Positions 33,038 to 41,190 of a stretch of 64,000 bases of DNA are shown here, one piece after another; position 1 is the first letter of the stretch; the number at the start of each line of letters is the position of its first letter. This stretch comes from Bacillota bacterium (GTDB lineage Bacteria; Bacillota; Clostridia; Christensenellales; SZUA-584). The position numbers and the translations under genes are program-made. The stretch is taken from contig JAEZJG010000024.1 of NCBI GenBank assembly GCA_023415795.1, forward strand, positions 1 to 64,000, in the 5' to 3' direction. Under the pieces are notes generated by a model, which was not told the DNA's origin, searched no databases, and saw only the letters and a program-made list of their open reading frames with translations.

Positions 33038-33444
33038 GGAAATATGTGTTGATTGTCTGCGGATGGCTGCTGCTTTCTCTGGCCGCTGTGGGTATCGCAA
33101 TACCGGTGCTGCCCACAACGCCTTTTGTGTTGCTGGCGGCAGGGTGCTTTTCTGCCAGCTCGCCCAAGACCTACCGGCTTCTGCTGCGCAGCCGCTTCTT
33201 TGGTTCGTACATTGAGCATTACAAAAATGGCGGCGGTGTCCCCAAGGCAGCCAAAGTGCGGGCGATTATCATGCTGTGGTTGCTGCTGGGTATATCAGCA
33301 GTGTTTGTGAAGGCAATGTGGATATATCTGTTGCTGGGCGCGGTGGGCGCGGGTGTTACGCTGCATCTGCTGCTCATTAAGACGCGCCCGCCTCAACCGA
33401 CGGAGCCGTGTGCCGGAGAACCTGAAGCCGGAACTGGGGATTGA
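33034..33444 (+). CDS. DUF454 (YbaN) family membrane protein
   Basis: The 136-residue protein has the YbaN pattern GIAIPVLPTTPFVLLAAGCFS followed by SRFFGSYIEHYKNGGGVP and C-terminal membrane helices. No biochemical role is known. It is the last gene before a strong terminator. Confidence 0.85.
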   Translation: MRKYVLIVCGWLLLSLAAVGIAIPVLPTTPFVLLAAGCFSASSPKTYRLLLRSRFFGSYIEHYKNGGGVPKAAKVRAIIMLWLLLGISAVFVKAMWIYLLLGAVGAGVTLHLLLIKTRPPQPTEPCAGEPEAGTGD

Positions 33445-33476
33445 TTCTATTGCTGGTCAATATGCTTTAACAATAA

Positions 33477-33516
33477 GGAACCTCGCTGCTGACGTTGAGC
33501 AGCGAGGTTCCTTTTG
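33477..33516 (+). terminator. Terminator of the perR-katG operon
   Basis: A long stem, GGAACCTCGCTGCT paired with AGCAGCGAGGTTCC, is followed by TTTTGG. It separates this operon from the converging lipoprotein gene. Confidence 0.85.
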
Positions 33517-33537
33517 GTACGGCATTGCATTATACGG

Positions 33538-33900
33538 TCATCCACCAATATGCTCCCATACATCACCCAAGTCATAAGAAAGCTGGCCGTCTCCAAATTC
33601 GATACCATAATCCAAAGTTACAGGCTCGTCGCTCTGCGCATTACGGATATAGTTGACAAGAAGCTGCCAGTCGGTTTTAATCTCCTTCGTATGGCTGTTC
33701 TCAAGGAGCGAATGCTTCATCGCCGTCGCATCATCAACTGACATTTCAGGTGATCCTAAATCCGTCAGGTAGCTGTTGACTAGCTTCAAATCGTCTGGCT
33801 CAATGCCAGAATCGGCAGCCTCTGATGAGGGTTCGCAGCCCATTAATATCAACATGGTGAGCAGTAAGACTAAAACGATCAAGCAGTATTTGTAATTCAT
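33538..33900 (-). CDS. Predicted small lipoprotein
   Basis: The 120-residue protein has an N-terminal signal with lipobox (MNYKYCLIVLVLLLTMLILM then GC) and a short acidic domain. GAGGTGG precedes the ATG. I see no known family. It is a single gene with no partners, and would be anchored on the outer face of the membrane. Confidence 0.7.
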   Translation of the reverse strand: MNYKYCLIVLVLLLTMLILMGCEPSSEAADSGIEPDDLKLVNSYLTDLGSPEMSVDDATAMKHSLLENSHTKEIKTDWQLLVNYIRNAQSDEPVTLDYGIEFGDGQLSYDLGDVWEHIGG

Positions 33901-34235
33901 ATTCCACCTCTACCATTAATAACCTATAAACAATTATATAGAAGTTAAATAGAAAAGTAAACAAAAAGTAACCATAATGTAATAATTAGAAAATCCCGTC
34001 TGTTGTGATTTAGAACATGACGGGATGGTGGGGCAGTTAAGGATAGATTCATAAGTGTTTGTCAATACTTATATAAATAAAGTTGTGATAAGATATAAAT
34101 GACATAGGAATATAGACGGATAACGTAGAAAAAATATTTCAGAAAGATGTCATTTTTTCGGGAACTATTTAGTATCTGTGACGTCTTATAAAAGATTATA
34201 ATTGCACATCACTGTGTGTAGGAAAGGACACGTCA
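33901..34235. other. AT-rich intergenic region before the ABC operon
   Basis: No gene is visible in these 335 bases. A weak inverted pair, AAATCCCGTC and GACGGGATGG (about 33990-34027), may be a hairpin. Possible promoter elements for the ABC operon include TTGTCA near 34057 with TATAAA downstream. Confidence 0.5.
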
Positions 34236-35159
34236 TTGGAACTGCTGAAAATTGAAGGCCTGACAAAGGTTATCAAGAAGAAAAAGATACTGGATGAAAT
34301 ATCTTTGACGGTCAACTCGGGCGAGATCGTGGGTTTTTTGGGGCCGAACGGCGCAGGCAAGACGACAACTATCAAATCTGTAATGGGGCTGTTCTCCATC
34401 ACGGCGGGGCAGATTAGCATCTGCGGGCATAATATCGCGACGGATTTTGAGAACGCGATGCGCAACGTGGGAGGCATCGTGGAAAACCCCGATCTGTATA
34501 AGCGCATGACGGGGCGTCAAAACCTCGAATACTTCGCAGCATTGCACGACGGTATCACCAAGGAACACGTGGACGAAGTGGTTAGTCTTGTCAAGATGTC
34601 TCAGCGCATTGACGATAAGGTGAAGAACTACTCGTTGGGTATGCGCCAGCGTGTGGGCATCGCTCAGGCTTTGCTGCACAGACCGAGGCTGTTGATATTG
34701 GACGAACCCACCAACGGACTTGACCCCATCGGCATCAAGGAGCTGCGTGACCTTTTAAAGTACCTGTCCAAGAATGCTGAGGTCGGCGTGTTTGTATCCA
34801 GCCATCTGCTGGCGGAGATGGAGCTGATGTGCGATCGCATATACATCATTGATAACGGTGTTATTATTGGCGAAAAGACGATCGATCAGGTGCAGGAATC
34901 CTCTGATGAGGACATCTACAGCTACACCTTTGCCACCAGCAACAGCGACAAGGTGCTTGAATACTTCAAGGGGCTGGATGCCAACTGCGAGCGCGAGAAT
35001 GGCGGCGTAACTGTGGTGATGAAGCGCGACCAGATACCCGACATTGTTCGGGCACTGGTGAAGATGGATATCGATATATACGCGGTTAATCAGGCGCACC
35101 GGACTTTGGAGCAGGATTTCATATCCATGACGACCGGCACCAAGACGCAGATCAGATAA
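34236..35159 (+). CDS. ABC transporter ATP-binding protein
   Basis: The 307-residue ATPase has Walker A GPNGAGKTTT, signature YSLGMRQRVGIAQAL, Walker B LLILDEPTNGLDP and the switch His in SSHLLAEMEL. It has an extended C-terminal domain of about 80 residues. TTG at 34236 is the start, with GGAAAGGA seven bases upstream. It pairs with the ABC-2 permease 33 bases downstream. The closest known class is drug or peptide exporters (BcrA-like). Confidence 0.93.
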   Translation: MELLKIEGLTKVIKKKKILDEISLTVNSGEIVGFLGPNGAGKTTTIKSVMGLFSITAGQISICGHNIATDFENAMRNVGGIVENPDLYKRMTGRQNLEYFAALHDGITKEHVDEVVSLVKMSQRIDDKVKNYSLGMRQRVGIAQALLHRPRLLILDEPTNGLDPIGIKELRDLLKYLSKNAEVGVFVSSHLLAEMELMCDRIYIIDNGVIIGEKTIDQVQESSDEDIYSYTFATSNSDKVLEYFKGLDANCERENGGVTVVMKRDQIPDIVRALVKMDIDIYAVNQAHRTLEQDFISMTTGTKTQIR

Positions 35160-35192
35160 CCGGTATCGCAAAAACGGAGAAAGGACAAGACA

Positions 35193-37001
35193 ATGGGATT
35201 CTTAAAGCAGACAGGCACAGAATTCAAAAACATATTGCGGGTAAAGTTCCTGCTGATATTTGGCATACTGATACTGGCAGCGAGCATCGCGTTACCGATC
35301 ATCACGGCGATTTCGGCTAATTCTGATGAAAACAACAATGGCGGCGGCGGAGTGATATACTCCAGCAGTGCTAGGGCATACGCATATAAGGATATATATT
35401 ACCCCGGCGGTCAGGGAGACCCCATCACAATCAACGGCGTGACCATTATGCCGGACAATCCGTACTATTACAATCTTCAGGACTTGCAGCGGCAGCAGAC
35501 GGACGTAGATTCCACGTGGTTTCCGACAACAGGAGATAAAGCGCTGGACATTTGGCTGCGCATGGTAGATCAGCAAATCAACTACTTCGCAGAGCTTGCA
35601 AGCTATATCACCACCTACGAGGACTACCGCGTAGATTTGGGGTGGAATCAGCAGCCGCTTTACGACAAATTCATCTATGAGAACATTGATCAGGAAGATC
35701 CGGCGGCGCTGAAGGAAGCGATGCAGATGTTCGTGTATATGGAGGATGAAGCGTACAACAAGAAGTATGTCAGCATCACCCCGGAGGAGCGGCTTGCCGC
35801 ACTGGACGCGGCGGAGAGCGATATTGAAGCGCTTTTCGATGTCGTCAAAAACGACAATTTCCCCAAATACATCGATCTGAAAATACAGCAGGAAAACGGA
35901 AACATTAAGAGCATGGAAGAGCAGATCGAGATATTTGAGCAGAATATCATCGACCATCCGGATCAAGAAGAAAGCCTGAACATGCAGATCGAGGATCTGA
36001 AAAAGCAGATCAACCTTGTTAAGGAAAACAACATACCCATGCTGGAGTATCGTCTTGCTCACGACATCAGACCGATGGCGGATGTGTGGCAGAACAAGGC
36101 GCTGGACGACATCACGAACAACCGTAACAACATCATGTACACGACCAAGATGACTGAGGAACAGTTTAATCAGGATCCGTGGACAGCGAAGCAGTACGGT
36201 ACGTATGCCCGTTACATAGCGGCCATTGATGCGCAGATTGCTAAGTATAACAACATCATCATTATTGCGCAGAACTGCCTTGATGCGGATCAGCCGGACA
36301 TGAAATATGTGCCAAGGGGATCGCGTACCATTACTGTGCAGTTCCTTGAGTTCTCAACACTGGTGGCGCTGTTTGCTATCATGGTGGGCGGCTGGCTGAT
36401 GGCGAGCGAGTTCCAGATGGGCACCATACGACTGCTGATGATCCGTCCCAAAACGCGTATGAAGATACTGATGTCTAAGTTTTTAGCGGGCTTGCTGCTG
36501 GCGCTGTTTATATACGTGGCGGGCACCGTGCTCAACTTCGTGACAAATGGAATTTGCTTTGGTTTTGGAGACTTTGCGTTCCCCAACTTTACGGCGACGG
36601 GTTCGGTCAGCTTTATGAGTTACTTCATTCCCAAGGCCATCGCCTGTATCGTTCCTATCGTGTTTGCATACAGCGTGGCTTACATGCTGTCGGTGCTGGT
36701 GAAGAACATTGCCGTGGCCATCGCGGTGCCTATTGTGTGCTTTGTGGCCAGCGTGATCGGTATGTCGGTGCTGGCGTATACACCCATGGCGGATACGCTG
36801 GCGTATACACCTATCCCGTATTTGCAGATCGCACAGTTCTTCCAACCGCAGATTGACTGGATGATAACGCCGGTTCAGCAGATGATGCAAAATGGTGTGC
36901 CTGTTAGTCTCACCTATGGTATAATCATGCTGCTGGCAATGTCCGCTGTTTGCATCGGCGTGTTCATGCTGGTATTTAGGAAGAAGGACATCACGAACTA
37001 G
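35193..37001 (+). CDS. ABC-2 type permease with large extracytoplasmic insert
   Basis: The 602-residue membrane protein has one helix near residues 17-40. A hydrophilic region of about 330 residues follows, with coiled-coil-like heptads (KIQQENGNIKSMEEQIEIF). Then come five or so helices from about residue 370. WLMASEFQMGTIRLLMIRPK is typical of ABC-2 permeases. The insert would lie outside the membrane. Substrate unknown. The PASTA protein begins 11 bases downstream. Confidence 0.88.
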   Translation: MGFLKQTGTEFKNILRVKFLLIFGILILAASIALPIITAISANSDENNNGGGGVIYSSSARAYAYKDIYYPGGQGDPITINGVTIMPDNPYYYNLQDLQRQQTDVDSTWFPTTGDKALDIWLRMVDQQINYFAELASYITTYEDYRVDLGWNQQPLYDKFIYENIDQEDPAALKEAMQMFVYMEDEAYNKKYVSITPEERLAALDAAESDIEALFDVVKNDNFPKYIDLKIQQENGNIKSMEEQIEIFEQNIIDHPDQEESLNMQIEDLKKQINLVKENNIPMLEYRLAHDIRPMADVWQNKALDDITNNRNNIMYTTKMTEEQFNQDPWTAKQYGTYARYIAAIDAQIAKYNNIIIIAQNCLDADQPDMKYVPRGSRTITVQFLEFSTLVALFAIMVGGWLMASEFQMGTIRLLMIRPKTRMKILMSKFLAGLLLALFIYVAGTVLNFVTNGICFGFGDFAFPNFTATGSVSFMSYFIPKAIACIVPIVFAYSVAYMLSVLVKNIAVAIAVPIVCFVASVIGMSVLAYTPMADTLAYTPIPYLQIAQFFQPQIDWMITPVQQMMQNGVPVSLTYGIIMLLAMSAVCIGVFMLVFRKKDITN

Positions 37002-37011
37002 AGAGGACGCA

Positions 37012-38781
37012 ATGGACGAGAACAACAATTTTTTAAGCGGATACAATAAACGGGACGGTGAAACGCCTTCCGATAAGATGAACCTCCCCGGGCCTGCGCC
37101 CAGGGAGGTTTCCGTCAAGAACGCCAAGGCTGGCGGAGTGAGCAATAGCTTTAAGTATGAGCAAAAGAGCGGCTTTAAGGCGCCTGAACGCAAAGAGGGA
37201 GGGGCACCGCCCACCGACGGGTTCAACAAGAAAACCATCATCGGCATTGCAGCGGGCATAGGCGCGCTGGCGGTGGTGGTGCTGATATTGGTGCTGCTGC
37301 TGTCAGGCGGCATCAAGGTGATTGAACTGGCGGGGCGCACACTAACAGAAGCGCAGCTATGGGCAAGCCAGAACGAGCTGAATCTGCAGACAGAGGAAGT
37401 TTACAGCGACGAGGTGGAGGCGGGTACCGTTATCTCGCAGGAAACTGCTGTGGGTGTGTCTGTCAAAAAGGGAGATTTCGTCTATATCACGGTGTCTTTG
37501 GGGCCTGATCTGTCAAAGACGCTGGAACTGCCCGATTTGATGAACATGACAAAGGATGAAGTGGACGCGTGGGCCGCTAAAAACTTTATGACAAAGGTGC
37601 GTGTGACCGCAGAGTTTAACGCCACAGTGCCGTCGGGCAAGGTGATTCGCTACGAAATCAACGATAACACGGTGGTGGGCGACGTGGTGCGCCGAGACAC
37701 GCCGATATATGTGATTGTGTCTAAGGGCATCGACACTACGGTAGCACAGATTGAGCTGCCCGATTTCAAGACAATGACGGTGTCGGAATGCTACGTGTTC
37801 GCCAATGACAACGGCCTTGTGCTGACCGTGGAAGAAAAGTATGACGACTATGTTCCCGAAGGCTCTATTATCTCGCAGAGCGTGAAAGCGAAGGAGAAGG
37901 TGCCCGCGGGTACTGAAATCAAGCTGGTGGCCTCCAAGGGCAAGATGATTGAGATACCCGATTTCTCGGACTACACCAAGGAGATGGCATCCTCTGTCGC
38001 GACAGGGTTGGGTATACCCGTTACTATCGTCGAGAAGTATTCCGGCTCGTCTGCGGGCAGGTTCATATCGCAGAGCATTTCGGCGGGCACCGTTTACGAA
38101 AAGGGCGATTATCTTGAGCTGTACTACTCGCTGGGCAATACCATTGTGATCCCCTCGTTTGTGGGACAGACGCGTGACGCGATAGAAAGCTGGAAGCTGG
38201 ATCTTAACGAGAAGGGCGCGAGCATCAAGGTTTCTGTAACGGAGACAAACAGCAGCTCGCCCGCAGGCACGATCATCTATCAGGACCCGGCAAACACCTC
38301 GTCCAAGGGCGTTAAGGTGACGATTGGTATTACCGTATCTAAGGGCAAGGTGGTTTACGTGCCCGACTTCAAATCGGGAGCAGCAGTGAATTATGACGTT
38401 GCCATCACGCGCGAACAAGCCATTGCGATGTGTGAGCAGCTGAAGCTGGTGCCGGTGTTTGTGAAAGGCAAATCGTCCAATAGCGTATTAGCAGGTGCAA
38501 TCTATCAGCAGTCGTTGGATCCGGGAACAGAGTGTCCTGAGGGCAGCAAAATTACCTTGACGTTTGCACCGCCAACAACGTATCCATGTACGACTTTTAT
38601 CGGTTTAGATGAGACGGCCGCTAAAGCGTTTGCGACTAAGTTAAAAATCACATTTGCTGTAGCTGACTCATTTGACTCGAATTATCCGCCGGGACAGATA
38701 GTAGCTCAATCTATTGCGCCGAATTCGACTGTGACTTTAGGCAGCAATATCACGCTCTATATAAATCCCGATTCCCCATAA
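37012..38781 (+). CDS. Membrane-anchored protein with about seven PASTA-like repeats
   Basis: The 589-residue protein has a hydrophilic N-terminus (1-72), one membrane helix (about 75-97, IIGIAAGIGALAVVVLILV) and an external region of tandem PASTA-like units of about 65-75 residues. These begin near 104, 170, 243, 310, 373, 444 and 522. Repeating marks are LPDF.. at the start and G..I.SQS....V..G..I near the end. No kinase or transpeptidase domain is present, unlike PrkC/StkP or PBP2x. PASTA domains bind muropeptides or crosslink-site fragments in known cases. Cotranscription with the ABC exporter suggests a joint envelope role. Confidence 0.85.
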   Translation: MDENNNFLSGYNKRDGETPSDKMNLPGPAPREVSVKNAKAGGVSNSFKYEQKSGFKAPERKEGGAPPTDGFNKKTIIGIAAGIGALAVVVLILVLLLSGGIKVIELAGRTLTEAQLWASQNELNLQTEEVYSDEVEAGTVISQETAVGVSVKKGDFVYITVSLGPDLSKTLELPDLMNMTKDEVDAWAAKNFMTKVRVTAEFNATVPSGKVIRYEINDNTVVGDVVRRDTPIYVIVSKGIDTTVAQIELPDFKTMTVSECYVFANDNGLVLTVEEKYDDYVPEGSIISQSVKAKEKVPAGTEIKLVASKGKMIEIPDFSDYTKEMASSVATGLGIPVTIVEKYSGSSAGRFISQSISAGTVYEKGDYLELYYSLGNTIVIPSFVGQTRDAIESWKLDLNEKGASIKVSVTETNSSSPAGTIIYQDPANTSSKGVKVTIGITVSKGKVVYVPDFKSGAAVNYDVAITREQAIAMCEQLKLVPVFVKGKSSNSVLAGAIYQQSLDPGTECPEGSKITLTFAPPTTYPCTTFIGLDETAAKAFATKLKITFAVADSFDSNYPPGQIVAQSIAPNSTVTLGSNITLYINPDSP

Positions 38782-38796
38782 AAAAATGCACCTGCT

Positions 38797-38828
38797 AAGA
38801 CCCGCCAACAACGGCGGGTCTTTTTTTG
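38797..38828 (+). terminator. Terminator of the ABC-PASTA operon
   Basis: Perfect stem GACCCGCC-AACAAC-GGCGGGTC followed by seven T. Confidence 0.9.
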
Positions 38829-38913
38829 CAAAATAATCGCTTCGCTATATGCAGAAAAGGTGTGGAAATGACGATAAATATATGGGGCTGTATGGACGCT
38901 GCCTTATTTTTGC

Positions 38914-39711
38914 ATGGACGCGGAGGACGCTTTGCAGCATCAGCATTATGACTTAAAATATCTTGAAGCGGGGCGTGTGGTGGAGGTAGCTCTTGAGGGG
39001 CTGGCCAACGTGCGCTTGATGGATCATGCCAGCTATCAGGAATATAAGGCAGACCGACGCTACAGCTTTGTGGGCGGTCTTGTATCGTCGCCGACTTATC
39101 GCTTGACGATTCCTGCCGACGGACACTGGCATGTGGTGCTGGATCTGGGCGGACAACCCGGGCGTCTCAAGTCGGGCGTGCGCGTGCTGCAAAAACAGCC
39201 GGAATTTGTGAAAAAATCGACGCTGGTGGCCGCGCCTTCGTTGTATCTGGGGCGCAAGGGTGAACCGCGCGAAAGTGATGTTTTTATCGTACATGTGCCG
39301 GAGGATAAACCGCTTGTACGCAGCTTCGCGTTCGCGCTGAGAAAAAAGGGACTCAAAGTGAGCTATGACGACTTTGAATTGCTGCCGGAGGATAACCTTT
39401 ACCAGAAGGTGAATGCCGGTATGGACAGCTGCAACCTTGGTATCGCGGTGGTATCGCGCTCGTTTGTGAAGCAAGGCTGGATAGAGGGAGGAGTCGCGCG
39501 GATGTCAGTCAAGTCTTTCTCTGGAAAGCAGGTGTTGCTGCCGCTTTGGCACGATATATTGCGAGATGAGGCGCTGGAGTTTTGTTCTGGTATTGCATGC
39601 CTTGAATCGCACAATACAGCGGTGAACACACTGGACGAGATTGCCGAGGACGTGGCTGTGTTTGTGCAAGCACTAGGCAGTGCCGGAAAAAAGGAAGCCG
39701 CATTTTTTTAG
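38914..39711 (+). CDS. DUF1883 plus TIR domain protein
   Basis: The 265-residue protein has an N-terminal DUF1883 domain (about 9-85, YDLKYLEAGRVVEVALEGL to HVVLDLGG) and a C-terminal TIR domain (about 118-250, SDVFIVHVPEDKPLVRSFAF to VLLPLWHDI). Bacterial TIR domains often hydrolyse NAD in antiphage defence. Where many have W-x3-E, this protein reads KQGWIEGGVARM, so the Glu sits two residues after Trp and Gly occupies the usual place. Activity is therefore uncertain. The ribosome site is weak and there is no partner gene. Confidence 0.82.
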   Translation: MDAEDALQHQHYDLKYLEAGRVVEVALEGLANVRLMDHASYQEYKADRRYSFVGGLVSSPTYRLTIPADGHWHVVLDLGGQPGRLKSGVRVLQKQPEFVKKSTLVAAPSLYLGRKGEPRESDVFIVHVPEDKPLVRSFAFALRKKGLKVSYDDFELLPEDNLYQKVNAGMDSCNLGIAVVSRSFVKQGWIEGGVARMSVKSFSGKQVLLPLWHDILRDEALEFCSGIACLESHNTAVNTLDEIAEDVAVFVQALGSAGKKEAAFF

Positions 39712-39729
39712 CTGCTTCCCTTAATCCAC

Positions 39730-39891
39730 TTACTGACCTTCTACGAATGTCGAGCAGCGAGTACCATCGCTGGTATGGGCGTGACCGTCGCCCATGGCGT
39801 TTACTTCAAGCTTGTGGGCATAACACATATGGCCTTTGTTGTACTGACAATTTTCCACACTGCATTTAACGCGAATTTTAGGACCATCCAT
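39730..39891 (-). CDS. DUF1540 small metal-binding-like protein
   Basis: A 53-residue gene that is easily missed. It begins MDGPKIRVKCSVENCQYN and has cysteines at residues 10, 15, 23 and 46, ending TRCSTFVEGQ. This is the DUF1540 pattern C-x4-C-x7-C-x(n)-C-x-TF. AAGGTGGTGAG lies seven bases before the ATG. Such proteins are common in spore-forming Firmicutes and are presumed to bind metal; function is unknown. Confidence 0.82.
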   Translation of the reverse strand: MDGPKIRVKCSVENCQYNKGHMCYAHKLEVNAMGDGHAHTSDGTRCSTFVEGQ

Positions 39892-40020
39892 TTATCCGCT
39901 CACCACCTTTCAGATCGGTTTAACTATATTTTCTCCCGGATGCGCGACTGTTATTGAGGCAAATGGGTAAAAAGAAATTTTGACAAATAGCTTGTTTTTT
40001 TCAAAGAAAAAAAGAACAAG

Positions 40021-40110
40021 AAAATGCCTTTACAAGGCATTTTCAATTGGGATTCTAAAGTGGTATTGCCCCTTAAACGGCGGCGTGGAGGCATAGCCTC
40101 CATGACCTTG
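40021..40110 (+). repeat. Triple-hairpin dispersed repeat, copy C
   Basis: AAAATGCC/GGCATTTT (40021-40043), then GGGATTCTAAAG with a weaker second stem (about 40055-40075), then GTGGAGGC-ATA-GCCTCCAT (40085-40103). Order and spacing match copy A. It lies in the gap between the converging ends of the DUF1540 gene promoter and the DUF2812 gene. Confidence 0.75.
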
Positions 40111-40131
40111 ATGATGAAAAAATCGATAAAC

Positions 40132-40674
40132 TTACGCCTCGATGATGAGCTGTTGCTTCTTGAGTGAGCGAATCTTCTTGGTGAGGCTGAGAACCATATA
40201 CAGGAAGAAGCCGCCCAGTACCAACAGCAACCCGCCCAGCACAACATTGGTGGAGTTGACCGGAATCGTGATGCCGATTGCGACGTTCATTGCACCGATG
40301 GACACTTCCAGTGCGGTAAAAAATATCCAAAACGCCCGCACCAGCTTGTAGTGGCGGATTTTCGAGCCGATGTCTGAATGCAGCTCAAACGGTCCGTCGG
40401 CGGCTCGCTTGCGAAAGTATACCCAGCGCAGATAGGTAGCGATGCACTCCGCACCTGTGCTTTCCGCGAAAGCAATATACTTGCGGCTTTCCGGATGGGA
40501 GGCCAGGTTTTCGAGAAGCTGAATGCGGTAAATATACTCGCCCGGCTGCGAGTCCTCAAACACGTAACGAATCCAGCAGTAGTCCACCAGCGCCAAGCCT
40601 TTTGCGCTCAAGCCATTCAGCCATCTCTCTTCCTTCTCGTAGTTGTAGAATATTTTGTGTATCACATGTTTCAT
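40132..40674 (-). CDS. DUF2812 family membrane protein
   Basis: The 180-residue protein has a soluble N-terminal part (KEERWLNGLSAKGLALVDY and FEDSQPGEYIYRIQLL) and two C-terminal membrane helices. This matches DUF2812 proteins, which usually accompany PadR regulators. Its ATG overlaps the padR stop (ATGA), so the two are translationally coupled. Function is unknown, perhaps a membrane sensor or anti-regulator for PadR. Confidence 0.85.
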   Translation of the reverse strand: MKHVIHKIFYNYEKEERWLNGLSAKGLALVDYCWIRYVFEDSQPGEYIYRIQLLENLASHPESRKYIAFAESTGAECIATYLRWVYFRKRAADGPFELHSDIGSKIRHYKLVRAFWIFFTALEVSIGAMNVAIGITIPVNSTNVVLGGLLLVLGGFFLYMVLSLTKKIRSLKKQQLIIEA

Positions 40675-40994
40675 TTTTGCGACCCTCCCATCAACATCCG
40701 CCCGTTCTGCAGCAGCTCGCTCAGTCTCTGTATTTCCGTTTCCACCGCGCTGCGCCCCTCCGGCGTGATAACATATTCCTTCTTTCGCTCGTCGCGGCTT
40801 TGTGATTCGGGGATGATCCAGCCCTTTTCCAGCAGCGTATTGATCGCGCCGTACAGCGTGCCCGCACCCAGAGAGACACGATCGCTGCTCAGCTGCTTTA
40901 CGTTTTGCATGATACCGTAGCCGTGCATCGGCTCCAGCAGTGAAAGCAGTATATAGTAGACCGCTTCCGTGAGCGCCCCTTGACCTTCTGCCAT
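40671..40994 (-). CDS. PadR-family transcriptional regulator
   Basis: The 107-residue protein has the PadR winged helix (EAVYYILLSLLEPMHGYGIM and LGAGTLYGAINTLLEKGWI) and a C-terminal dimerisation helix. AGGAGG precedes the ATG. The strong promoter upstream is covered by three ATATCG/CGATAT operators, which indicates autoregulation. Confidence 0.92.
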   Translation of the reverse strand: MAEGQGALTEAVYYILLSLLEPMHGYGIMQNVKQLSSDRVSLGAGTLYGAINTLLEKGWIIPESQSRDERKKEYVITPEGRSAVETEIQRLSELLQNGRMLMGGSQK

Positions 40995-41025
40995 TATAAA
41001 ACCTCCTTTTATACCGTGTGACGTT

Positions 41026-41079
41026 ATATCGGCTAACGATACAAATTATATCGCAAGACGATATATCTGTCAACGATAT
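41026..41079 (-). promoter_or_regulatory. padR promoter with three tandem 17-base operators
   Basis: Read leftward, TTGACA (41068-41073) and TATAAT (41045-41050) are 17 bases apart, a near-ideal promoter. Three sites of form ATATCG-N5-CGATAT overlap it: 41026-41042 (last base differs), 41048-41064 (perfect) and 41063-41079 (one mismatch). They cover the -10, spacer and -35 region, as expected for a PadR repressor. Confidence 0.85.
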
Positions 41080-41190
41080 ATTTTGACAATATTTTTTCGA
41101 GATGGCACTATGACAATAGGAACCATCGCAAGAACGGTCAAGAAATATCTCGCTCCAATATGTATGATGAGGGCATAGGAGGTGATTCGC

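Noticed and set aside
20134..40110. CRISPR array
   Set aside because: The repeats are few, widely dispersed and in both orientations, with internal hairpins and no regular spacers. No cas genes are present.
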